Assembly (NCBI RefSeq): GCF_963678635.1
Contig: NC_087066.1
Coordinates: 62,300,054-62,364,053 of the forward strand
Direction of reading: 5' to 3'
DNA from: Symsagittifera roscoffensis
Lineage: Eukaryota > Xenacoelomorpha > Acoela > Convolutidae
Length of the DNA stretch: 64,000 nt
The notes beneath the pieces were generated by a model. The model worked only from the letters and a program-made list of their open reading frames with translations. It searched no databases and was not told the origin of the DNA. A program made the position numbers and the translations under genes. The number at the start of each line of letters is the position of its first letter. The first letter of the stretch is position 1. Shown here one piece after another: positions 22,810 through 33,994 of this stretch.

Positions 22810-24207
22810 ATGTCAATGCCATTACGACCTTGTTCTCTCAATGCAGCTCTGAAAGTACTTGCAGAGCAACTGGGACCTTCACCAACTGCACGCGTATTCG
22901 GACATCGAGAAGTACAAAAAGTGTTTGAGGCTATCAAAACATGCTCGGACAATATCGCTTACAACAGAATCCGAATTATGGGCGGAGACGAGCAGAAAAC
23001 GAGTTGCTGGGCGACCCTGGATTTTGACTGTGTGGCGTTTGTAAACGTAGACGAGCAGTTCTGGAGAAGTTCAACAGGACTAGAGCAGAAGTTAGATGAT
23101 CTTCAGGCACGGGTAATCAATTCATGGAAGCTAAGCTTGGCAAGACAGTTACCTGGAGTTGTAGTTAGCTTTCCTGAAGACCAAAAATGCAAGTTGGAAT
23201 GGATTGATTACGGATTTACTGCGGATTTGCTGGTTGGTGTTAATGCACTCACACAAAAAGATAGAGAGAATCTTGCAGCGTCTAAAGGCAAGAGCTTGGC
23301 AGATATTCAGAGCGAGAGAATTATGCTCGCAGTTGCCAACTTAAGCAGTAACCACACGGAGAGAAAAAGAATAGCTACTAAGCTGATAATTTCGGCCTCT
23401 GTTATGGAACGGTCTGCTTATCTGATGGAACAGAAATCAGCCTTACACCATGAAGCTGCTCGACTGGCAAAGTTCTGGGTTTTGATGAACGCTAGTGGTA
23501 AAAAGAAGGGTGCGTCGTCACTTTTTTCTATAATTGCAAGCAACTGTGACACAAATACAATTTTGATGGATGCTTTCAAAAAATTCCTGCAGTCATTAAA
23601 TAATTGGAAAACCCTTTCAATTGACTTGTCGCTGGACTTAAATTTACCAAAACAACTAGAAGCAACAAAAGTTATTGACCCAGGAAATCAATTTGATAAC
23701 TACTTTACCAATGAAGACGAACCAAAACGAGTCAAGGTTTTTATGAACACTCTCAAAAACAGATCAAAGAAAACAATCAACAGGATGCATAGTACCAAAG
23801 GTAATTCAAATTGGGCTGCAATTGCCGACTTTTTCCTTCTGGACAAATATCTGAGGCTAGATAAAAGACTCTTCAAAACGGTGATCTTTGAAATCACTAT
23901 TTCAAACAATCAATCTCTTTTTCCTCGAATTCTTGCTGGGACAAAGGGAAGAAAACATCGATTCATTGCTCAAGTGTTCCTTCTCATGAAGCTTGCCGCA
24001 TCCTTCGTGCCGAGAAGAAATAACGGCGGAGATTATCGAGATACCGTGTTAATCGCAAACGATCTGAAGACTCTCTTGACAACTCGACTCAGCGCTACTT
24101 TTGTTTCCTCGATCTCTTTTGAACAGAAACAAAACAAGACTCATATGAGTTTTGTGCTACCTGTAGCATCCGAAGAATCATCACTGGTCATTGACGGATT
24201 TGTGTAA
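22810..24207 (+). CDS. OAS-like nucleotidyltransferase B (465 aa)
   Basis: Paralog of the gene at 12293-13678, in the same orientation and without visible introns. G58-G59, D71-F-D73 (LDFDCVAFV) and D139 (TADLLVGV) keep the NTase metal-binding triad. KVIDPGNQFDNYF keeps the OAS C-terminal-like D-P-x-N motif. The C-terminal segment shared with A continues to the end (RLDKRLFKTVIFEI, GRKHRFIAQVFLLMK, THMSF). Most of the protein has diverged by many substitutions and small indels without any frameshift or stop, which argues for purifying selection on both copies. The active-site segment is almost identical at DNA level. The ATG at 22810 is followed by another at 22816. Cytosolic location is inferred, as there is no signal peptide or membrane segment. 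Confidence 0.8.
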   Translation: MSMPLRPCSLNAALKVLAEQLGPSPTARVFGHREVQKVFEAIKTCSDNIAYNRIRIMGGDEQKTSCWATLDFDCVAFVNVDEQFWRSSTGLEQKLDDLQARVINSWKLSLARQLPGVVVSFPEDQKCKLEWIDYGFTADLLVGVNALTQKDRENLAASKGKSLADIQSERIMLAVANLSSNHTERKRIATKLIISASVMERSAYLMEQKSALHHEAARLAKFWVLMNASGKKKGASSLFSIIASNCDTNTILMDAFKKFLQSLNNWKTLSIDLSLDLNLPKQLEATKVIDPGNQFDNYFTNEDEPKRVKVFMNTLKNRSKKTINRMHSTKGNSNWAAIADFFLLDKYLRLDKRLFKTVIFEITISNNQSLFPRILAGTKGRKHRFIAQVFLLMKLAASFVPRRNNGGDYRDTVLIANDLKTLLTTRLSATFVSSISFEQKQNKTHMSFVLPVASEESSLVIDGFV

Positions 24208-24309
24208 TTGTTGTGATAATTTATTTTGATATGCATTTATTATCTGGTTTCTGGATTTTGAAAAACTCTTCAGTTAATAGGTTCTCAGTCTTTACACAAG
24301 AAGAAAATG

Positions 24310-27300
24310 TTTTGCTGGATTGGGGTTGAATTGTTTGCTGAAGAAACAGAAACAAAAATCAAAATTTTACGTTTCTAATTCACCTCGGAGGTAATCACTT
24401 GATTTTCAATCACTCCAGCTGTACAGTTCTGATTTAACAGTGCTAATTTAATTTATCCGGACTAAATGAATAACTTTGAACGTTCAAACACGTTTTTCTG
24501 GAATTGAGTGATTTTGGACAAAAATGATGTTGACAAATCTTGCTTGGGTTTTTTCAGAATTTTCGTGGTGCAATTTGTGTTTTGGCATGTTTTAGTCAAT
24601 CAAAAACTACACCAAAACAATTTTTCAATTGCTGACAAAACTAATTTACAGTGAGCTGTTTATGTAGCCCAACAAAGTTTAAGAAGTATATAAACTCCAA
24701 AAATGGCACGAACGACCTTGCTTTTTCAAAGGAAAAAAGACAATGCAAAATACATTGCATTATAATAATTCAAAGTAAAAAGTAAGCATGAAGTTGTTTC
24801 AATCAATCAGTGTTGTTTTTTTTATATAACGTTTTACCGAGTTTACCGTGTAGGCTGGAGCTGGGGAAATTTTGGATTCCTTTTTCCATCATGATTCAAA
24901 ATTGATCACTCAGTTTCAACTGATTTTTAATTGTGTTAGTACAAATGAAAGGAAGTTTAAATTTTTATCTGAGACCAAAAAACTGTATTTATTTAAAAAC
25001 AGACTCATATTTTTCATAAAAGTAATTGATATGTTGACATCTGTTTTCCTCTCCCAATTGTAGCTAATATAACTGCGGTTTTCCCAGAAACTGATGGAAA
25101 ATGAGAAATCATTTTGGTTTTTTCAGACTAAATTCAATTTTATATTAGTAACTATTAAATAGAAAGTTTCTATCATTGAAAAGTATTGAAACTTTGAGTT
25201 TGATTTAATAAGATCTTTTATTTTTTAAGACTTGTGATCTTTTAGTGAAAATTTTAGGATTTTCGAGAATGCATTTTTTGCGATCTGACGATTTATTCCG
25301 AATCAGAAATCGCTTCAAATTGAGTTTTTAGGTTAGTATTTCTCCTTTTCTTCTTTATCTATTATCTATCTATAAACTATATTTCTGTTAGAAAGAACTA
25401 AGATGTTTCATAAAAAAAGGCAATGGGAACTTTCTGCTTTTCGTCCTGATATCGAAACTGCCATATCGTATTCGTTTGACCAACTTGGGAAAACTATCGA
25501 ACATGCGGTCCTTTAAGAATCAAAATTCGTTAAAGCCCGACTCAAAATCTGACAAATTGAACTGAAGCAAGCTGTTTAGTCCTAATAAAACGTGAATAGA
25601 AGCTAATTACATCGCTGGGTACTTTAAATTGCCTTCGGGGGGTTTTCTAACAAAAACTCAAAACGAAATTTGTTAAAGTATTTCTTGTTTTTTAGTTTCA
25701 AAAAACGCTTTTTTTCAAATTTTTTGTTTCAAACCTCCAACCGCACATGAACAAAGACACAGATTGAAGTCGCACATTATAAATCTCATTCGCAGTTATT
25801 GTTAAAAGTCCTGTTTCTACTCTAATCAGGCACCGTGCCATTGATTTTGCCGTTATTTGAAACACACCTGCAAACACTGCGTCCACATTGATTTGAGTGC
25901 TTCTTAATGTCACTGAGATCTTTTTTGAGAAAACAGAGTACAAAAACTGCAGTCAAGCTAAAAACCGAAACCTAGTCTAGTCAGCGCAGGGTCTTCAATT
26001 GTACTATACGGAGGCCAGTGACTAATTAAGAAGGACAGTAGAAACTTCGTTGTTGGGCGGGCCTTTCGGGACAACAAAACCATGCTGAAGAATAATCTGT
26101 TTTTCCTTACCAATTCAGTTAGGAACGCGGTGTTTCCAGAAGCCCCAACACCGGATCAAATCAATTTAAAAGACAGATGGATCCTTGTTTGAGTATAAAA
26201 GGATTCATACTGCAGCCCAAAAAAAGTATTAGCGTTCAAAGGAGTTTTTATATCAAAATAGTAACCCACTGCGAACAGAAACTAAACGGTATTTGCTTTG
26301 AAGTTTTTAGAAGATTAGGGCCATTTTCCTGCAGCAGCTGCAGCGTTCTTTTCGCATATAACGTGAGGAAGCGTATATCCTTGTATAGCATCATAAGTTT
26401 GAGATGGAGAAGCTGCAGAATCAAGTTTGAGATGTTCATCAAAATTGTATGGCTAGTTACGAAGAGATTGTTCTTGTGGTAAGATCTCAACAGGACGCGC
26501 AGCGTTGCGCCGGCCAGGTTCAGCTTGCCCAGATATTCATTGAACAGATGCCGACATCTTTTTGATAAGATAACTGCATTTTTCCAGATGACAGGGGTCG
26601 AATCAGAGACATGCTCTTTCTTGCGCCCTAAAAGATCTCTAACCATGATAGATAAAATGAACAAAAAGACGTGATATGAAATTTCAAGGAAGTACGTATT
26701 AAAAGCTTGGTTTAATGGCGAAAAGAGTATGATTCTGTTTCAATGATTGATTATAGTGATAATTTTTGCATTTTTCCTGATTCAAGACTTGCTTTACTGA
26801 TAAGGAGCGCTTCACCGATGAGAGGGCTACAAAGCTAGGAGTAGAAAACAAAAAAATTGGAAATTTTTTCAGCCGTTGAGGGACTTTGTTTTTGATGATC
26901 CACTTAAAAAACTAGTGTAATCGGTTATATTGAGTCTGATGAGTGTTTGAAGGCACTCTAATTTTGATGGCAGCTCCTGCGTGCTGAATTGAAAACTGAA
27001 AATATTTCAGTCTCATCTTGTGATTACAACAATTGCTAAAGCCTTCATACTCATTATGTGTCTAATGTCAGTTGCAATATTTCAGCTTATCTTATCTATT
27101 GAAAGCTTTTTCACTCAAGTAAAAGTTGAATGCTGAAAGCTCGTGTTAAGTGCAGCGCAGTTATCCGTCAAATTTTGCAGTTATTTCCATTAACCCTGTA
27201 GCTCCGTCCGTCACCCCTTTTATCAGCAAAGAGAGCATCATACTCAAACCGGTATCCTCTTCGCGAGCACCCTGCGACCATTCGATTCTCCGATTCAGGT

Positions 27301-29400
27301 ACTGCTCAGTACCCCTTCGCCAGTAAAGTTGCCAACAATATAAGGACACATTTTTGCGACAATATTATTAAGGTGCAAGTAACTCAGCTGAGGGCAACAA
27401 CTCGACATTAGCAACATTATCCAACCTACGCGAATTCCTTTCAGCAGCTTCGGTTATCCATGTTCATCGGCATTTCCTCGTTGACAGTTATCGGGAGCTC
27501 TCAGTGAATACGCAATAGAAATTGTAGATCATCCTAGTCACTTGAGTGTTGCTTTAAGTGAAGACTGTCACTTTTATAAATGAAACAAAAGTCTTAAGCG
27601 TTTGCCTAACCATGCCATTCAGAAGAAGAACTCGAACGAGACAAACAAGATAATGAAAAAAGTTGTGCTGAGATGTGAGAATAGTAGAATAGTCAGTTCT
27701 GAAGATAGAAAAGATATTGTACTTTTTGAGCAAGTTTGATTTGATGTGAAAACAAAACTGCACACGTGTTTTTTTTTCCAACAGTTGAAGTCAACAATTT
27801 ACCCATTAACAAGTCGAGTTAGTCAAATGCGAGTTTTTTAAACTGCACAGGACTAACTCATGGCGAGATTTGCACATGGCAAAACAAAAACTAGTCGATG
27901 AATTTAGAACTGCGGACTTGAGATATCGTAACTCCTTCGTTTTTTTTTTGTCTTTCATTTTTCTACTCTCTTCATTTCCAAATGACTTTAAATTACATAT
28001 AAAAATTTTTATTAATTAAACTGATTAGAAACAAAAGTTTTTGACAATTGTTTTTTTAGAAAAGATAAGAACTAACCGATAGACTGCAAGATTAAAATAC
28101 TTTGGTTAGTTAGTATCAGCCAATCTCATCTCTTGATGTAGAACGTGATTATTTTTAGCGTGCACATTGAGCGAACAGAAAAATTCAAAATAAATTTTAC
28201 TTAGAAACGGCTAAAATTATTTTCTCACACCAAAATGATTGTTTCAATCAAAAATTTTTCCATCCGAAAACTTTTCAATTTACTCCATTTTACTGAACAT
28301 ATGATATAACGGTTGTTTGAAGATTCGACTTACAATGCTTACCACTTTTTTGTAGGTCCAATTCTGCTTATTTTAGATAGCTGTTGTTCACGCTGGTTAT
28401 ATCAAATAGCGAATTCTATTTACAATTTTTGGAATCCTTCCACAACTCGTACTATCAAAGAAAATCGGTCGATTACATATGTCGGTCGGTTACGTGTGAT
28501 TGAAACAAAAATTTGTATATATGCGTTAAGACTATTGAAATCTCTCGGGTTTCACGCGTTTTTCCCGGTAAAAAAGACCCGCAATATGCCATAGGAATTC
28601 TCTTATGGCCACATTGACCCATTTCTCTCCAAAAATTCAACACGTCGGATGTTTGGGTCCCGTGAAAAATCAAATGAGAAGTATGTAATGGCTTTTTTTG
28701 AGAAAACATCGAAAAAAGTTAGCAAATGATAGCCGTGATTTCGAAGGTTTTGCGGCCTAAAACAATTTCTAATTAAACCATTTTAGTTACCAAGGCCCAT
28801 TTTCTACAAAGATCCATAATGTACCCAAAAATTAGAGTTTCTACCAGATTTTTTTATTTGAAGACTAGACTCATGTGACCATAATGGTTTCGTTTAGATT
28901 TAAACCGTTTTGTTTGGCCGAACTAGCCAACACTGATATTTCGCCATCGTATTAAAATATCGTTGCCGAAGGGCAAAACTTTTTTCATCAAGAAAAAAAG
29001 AGACAGTAAAATTCAGTTTTTCGGACCTGGATCTAGCCGAAATGACTCTAAAAAACCTTCAGCAGTTGGGTTATTTGGCAGTTTTTCAGCTCTATGTCTC
29101 GTTAGAGCCACGATACCGGAAACTTCAGTGTCACTACCTATTTGACATTGCTCTATCAAAAGGGGTCGCTCATAATTGACTTTGGTTCTCCGGTTGTGTG
29201 AGGTGATTTGAAGACCTTGGATCAATTTCTGTTTCAAAGTATAGAGAATCGATAAGGTTTTCTAGCCGTAAAAATCTAAAATCACTACGCAAAATTTTAC
29301 GGAATGGATTGCTGCCAATGATATTTTCTGCCAATAGTTTCTGCGTTTGAATTTTGAAGATTCCAAGATAATTGCTGATTGTTTTTTTAGCGACCCGGCT
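24310..29400. other. AT-rich intergenic sequence
   Basis: No gene I can support beyond the unidentified minus-strand frame at 26248-26646. No tandem repeats or inverted-repeat elements stand out. Confidence 0.45.
26248..26646 (-). CDS. Unidentified open reading frame (132 codons)
   Basis: A minus-strand frame with ATG at 26646 encodes a helical, leucine-rich protein (LSKRCRHLFNEYLGKLNLAG; LQLLHLKLMMLYKDIRFLTL). I do not recognise it. Length and heptad-like leucines are compatible with a coiled-coil exon or a transposon remnant. The plus strand is also open over most of the same stretch, which lowers confidence. Confidence 0.2.
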   Translation of the reverse strand: MVRDLLGRKKEHVSDSTPVIWKNAVILSKRCRHLFNEYLGKLNLAGATLRVLLRSYHKNNLFVTSHTILMNISNLILQLLHLKLMMLYKDIRFLTLYAKRTLQLLQENGPNLLKTSKQIPFSFCSQWVTILI

Positions 29401-29429
29401 TTGCAGCCGTTCTTTTGAAGTCAACTTGT

Positions 29430-32400
29430 CTTAAAATGCTACATTTATTTCAACTCCTTTACCAGTTTTTGGCTCGCAAAATAATGAAAAGAAATCTTCA
29501 GTGTCATTCGACTCAGAGTGAGAGCCATGAGACAGTATCAGATGACTGCACATCAAAAACATCAATAATGAGCCGCAACAAAAAGGTAAATTTCTATTAT
29601 AAGACAGCTTTGCTTCTGTCTGTTATAGATATTTTATTTGACTGCATAATTAGCCTGATCATTGGTCGCCTGATTTGGCGCGGCCATTGTTGTACTACAT
29701 AGCGTGTCTCTTCTGTGTTCCGTGCTGTGCTGAAATTGTAGTCAAATTTGGAAAATCAAACATTGCCAGAACCTTATAGACAGGTTAAAAACAGGATATT
29801 GAAAACGCATATTGAACGTGTTTGATGCTGACCAATGAACTCAAGGTCAAATTTTAGCAAAATGGTACAATTAATTCAACTCATTCGCCAGTCTTCGGCT
29901 CGCAAAATAATGGAAAGAAGTCTCTGCTGTCATTCGACACAGAGCGAGAGCCATGAGACAGTATCAGATGACTGCACATCAAAAACACCAATAGTGAGCG
30001 CAACAAAATTGCGAATTGCTAATATAAGACAGGTTTGCCTTTATAAGATCTTTATTTGACTGTATGACGAGCCCTATTCTTGGTCGCCTACAGTGGTGCG
30101 ACCAATGTTCTACTCCATATTGTGTCTGCTCTGTGTTCCACGGTGTGCTGAAACTTTTGTCAAAGTTAGCAAAATCAAACAACAACAAAATCAAAAAGAC
30201 AAATTGAAAAAAAAATTACTAAAAACGGGATGAAAATCATATATTGAACGTGTTTGACCACTGAAGTTTTGGGTAATTTTTTTCAAAATGGCACCTTGAA
30301 CTCGAGTGTTTCTTCATTCCTTGGCTCGCAAAATAAAGTAAAGAAGTCTACAACGTCATTCGACAAAGAGTGAGAGCCATGAGACAGTATCGGATGACTG
30401 CACATCAAAAACACCAATAGTGAGCGCAACAAAATTGCGAATTGCTAAAAAAAGGCATGTTTGCCTGTATCTGGCGTAAGATCTTTATTTGACTGTATGA
30501 CGAGCCCTATTCTTGGTCACCCACAGTGGTGCGACCAATGTTGTACTCCATATCGTTTCTGCTCTGTGTTCCACGGTGTGCTGAAACTTTTGTCAAAGTT
30601 AACAAAATCAATCAACCCCAAAACCAAAAAGACAAATTGAAAAAAAGTTTACTGAAAACAAAATGGAACACGTATATTGAACGTGTTTGATGCTGACCAC
30701 TGAAGTTTTGGGCAAATTTTTTCAAAAAGGCACCTTGAATTCGAGTGTTTCTTCATTCCTTGGCTCGCAAAATAAAGGAACGAAGTGTTCAACGTCATTC
30801 GATACAGAGTGAAAGCAGTGAGACAGTATCAGATAACTGCACATTATGAACACCAGTAATGGGTCGCAGCAAAAAAGTGATTTGCTAATAAAAGACAGCT
30901 TTGAATCTATCTGTGATAGGGATTAACTTTGGCTGTATAACCAGCCCGATGCTCGATTGCTTGCAGTGTTGCGACCAATGTTGTACTCCATTTCGTGTCT
31001 GCTCTGTGTTCCAAGGTGTGCTGAAATTTTTGTCAAAATTAGGAATATCAAGCAACCGCAAAATCAAAAAGCCAAATTGAAAAAAAAACTAAAAACGGGA
31101 TGAAAAACATATATTGAACGTGTTTGACCACTGAAGTTTTGGGTAATTTTTTTTCAAAATGGCACATTGAACTCGAGTGTTTCATCAATCTTTGGCTCGC
31201 AAAATCAAAAAAAAAGTCTTGAACGTCATTCGACACAGAGTGAGAGCGATGAGACAGTATCAGTTGACTGCAAATTAAGAACACCAGTAATGATCGCAAC
31301 AAAAAAATGATTTGCTAATATAAGACAGCTTTGCATCTATCTGTGATAGGGGTTTAGTTTGGCTGTAAAACGAGCCCGATGCTTAGTTGCTTGCAGTGCT
31401 GCAACCAATGTTGTACTTCATAGCGTGTCTGCTCTCTGTTCCTTGTTGCGCTGAAACGTTTGTCAAAGTTAGAAAGAAAAACATCCCTAAAAGCTAAAAG
31501 GCAGATTGAAAACAGCAAAAAAAAATTAAAAACGCAAATTAAATGATCTGATGCTGACCATTGACGCCATGGGCAATTCTTTTCGGAACGGCACTTTAAA
31601 TTCATTTCTTTTATCAGTCTTCGACTTGCAAAATAGTGAAAAGTAATTGGTTATGTCCTTTGACGTATGGAGTGAGAGCCATAAGACAACATCGGAATAC
31701 TGCCTATTATAGACACCAAAAACAAGCAGCAACAAAAATGGTGAGTTGCCAATTTAATTCAGCTGTGCTTCTGAGTATTTTAGGGAAATTGTTTGGCTAC
31801 ATTTCCAGCCAGATTCTTGATCACCTGCAGTTGTGCTTCAACTGTTGTAATCCATAACGTTATAATTGCGAATTGCTAATATAAGACAGGTTTGCCTTTA
31901 TGAGATCTTTATTTGACTGCATGACGAGCCCTATTCTTGGTCGCCTACAGTGGTGCGACCAATGTTCTACTCCATATTGTGTCTGCTCTGTGTTCCACGG
32001 TGTGCTGAAACTTTTGTCAAAGTTAGCAAAATCAAAAAACAACAAAATCAAAAAGACAAATTGAAAAAACAATTACTAAAAACGGGATGAAAATCATATA
32101 TTGAACGTGTTTGACCACTGAAGTTTTTGGTAATTTTTTTTCAAAATGGCACATTGAACTCGAGTGTTTCATCAATCCTTGGCTTGCAAAATCAAAAAAA
32201 AGTCTACAACGTCATTCGACACAGAGTGAGAGCCATGAGACAGTATCGGATGACTGCACATCAAAAACACCAATAGTGAGCGCAACAAAATTGCGAATTG
32301 CTAAAAAAAGGCATGTTTGCCTGTATCTGGCGTAAGATCTTTATTTGACTGTATGACGAGCCCTATTCTTGGTCACCTACAGTGGTGCGACCAAAGTTGT

Positions 32401-33990
32401 ACTCCATATCGTGTCTGCTTGTGTTCCACGGTGTGCTGAAACTTTTGTCAAAGTTAACAAAATCAATCAACCCCAAAATCAAAAAGACAAATTGGAAAAA
32501 AGTTTACTGAAAACAAAATGGAACACGTATATTGAACGTGTTTGATGCTGACCACTGAAGTTTTGGGCAAATTTTTTCAAAAAGGCACCTTGAACTCGAG
32601 TGTTTCTTCATTCCTTGGCTCGCAAAATAAAGGAACGAAGTGTTCAACGTCATTCGATACAGAGTGAAAGCAGTGAGACAGTATCAGATAACTGCACATT
32701 ATGAACACCAGTAATGGGTCGCAGCAAAAAAGTGATTTGCTAATAAAAGACAGCTTTGAATCTATCTGTGATAGGGATTAACTTTGGCTGTATAACCAGC
32801 CCGATGCTCGATTGCTTGCAGTGTTGCGACCAATGTTGTACTCCATATCGTGTCTGCTCTGTGTTCCAAGGTGTGCTGAAATTTTTGTCAAAATTAGGAA
32901 TATCAAGCAACCGCAAAATCAAAAAGCCAAATTGAAAAAAAATTGCTAAAAACGGGATGAAAAACATATATTGAACGTGTTTGACCACTGAAGTTTTGGG
33001 TAATTTTTGTCAAAATGGCACATTGAACTCGAGTGTTTCATCAATCTTTGGCTCGCAAAATCAAAAAAAGTCTTGAACGTCATTCGACACAGAGTGAGAG
33101 CGATGAGACAGTATCAGTTGACTGCAAATTAAGAACACCAGTAATGATCGCAACAAAAAAAATGGTTTGCTAATATAAGACAGCTTTGCATCTATCTGTG
33201 ATAGGGGTTTAGTTTGGCTGTAAAACGAGCCCGATGCTTAGTTGCTTGCAGTGCTGCAACCAATGTTGTACTCCATAGCGTGTCTGCTCTCTGTTCCTTG
33301 TTGCGCTGAAAAGTTTGTCAAAGTTAGAAAGAAAAACATCCCTAAAAGCTAAAAGGCAGATTGAAAACAGCAAAAAAAAATTAAAAACGCAAATTAAATG
33401 ATCTGATGCTGACCAGTGACGCCATGGGCAATTCTTTTCGGAACGGCACATTAAATTCAACTCTTTTATCAGTCTTCGACTTGCAAAATAGTGAAAAGTA
33501 ATTTTTTCTGTCCTTTGACGTATGGAGTGAGAGCCATAAGACAACATCGGAATACTGCCTATTATAGACACCAAAAACCAGCAGCAACAAAATTGGTGAG
33601 TTGCCAATTTAATTCAGCTGTGCTTCTGATTGTTTTAGGGAAATTGTTTGGCTACATTTCCAGCCAGATTCTTGATCACCTGCAGTTGTGCTTCAACTGT
33701 TGTAATCCATAACGTGCCTGCTCTTGTTGCACGGTGTGCTGACTTTGTTGTCTCATTTGTAAAAATAAAACATCCCAGAGTCTTATAGACAGGTTGAAAA
33801 CAGAAATATTGAAAACGCATATCGAATGTGTTTGGTGCTGATCAGTAGTCACGGGCAATTTTTCCCAAAATAGTACATATAGTTCATTTCATTCACCACT
33901 TTTTGGCTCGAAAAACAATGGAAAGAAGTCTTCAGCGTCTTTCGACACAGATTGAGAGCCATGAGACCGTTTCAGATGACTGCACACTAA
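29430..33990 (+). repeat. Tandem array of about 430-bp units
   Basis: Eleven units can be anchored on the word GGCTCGCAAAAT or a variant, near 29471, 29899, 30325, 30762, 31196, 31625, 32183, 32618, 33051, 33477 and 33905. Spacing is 426-437 bp except for one of 558 bp. Each has a conserved core (CGACACAGAGTGAGAGCCATGAGACAGTAT, split here by its variants) that often stays open in one frame for about 30 codons. The edges of the units (ATTGAACGTGTTTGA) are less conserved. No recognisable product. Confidence 0.85.
30006..33713 (+). repeat. Higher-order duplication of four array units (about 1855 bp)
   Basis: About 30006-31858 and 31861-33713 are near-copies. The unit anchors at 30325, 30762, 31196 and 31625 match 32183, 32618, 33051 and 33477 with offsets of 1852-1858. 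The junction at 31858-31861 falls inside a unit, which explains the abnormal 558-bp spacing. Copies differ at scattered positions. Confidence 0.8.
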
Positions 33991-33994
33991 TAGA

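Larger units (their letters stand above)
21605..24300. repeat. Segmental-duplication block B
   Basis: It aligns with 85-546, then 10082-10325, then about 11849-13740. The join at 22064-22068 (ATATC) is uninterrupted and represents the site where block A carries the BEL/Pao element. Confidence 0.75.

Noticed and set aside
29415-29702. 95-codon frame with a hydrophobic C-terminus at the start of the 430-bp array
   Set aside because: It spans a repeat unit and is not preserved in full in the other units. Kept only as a note on the conserved core.
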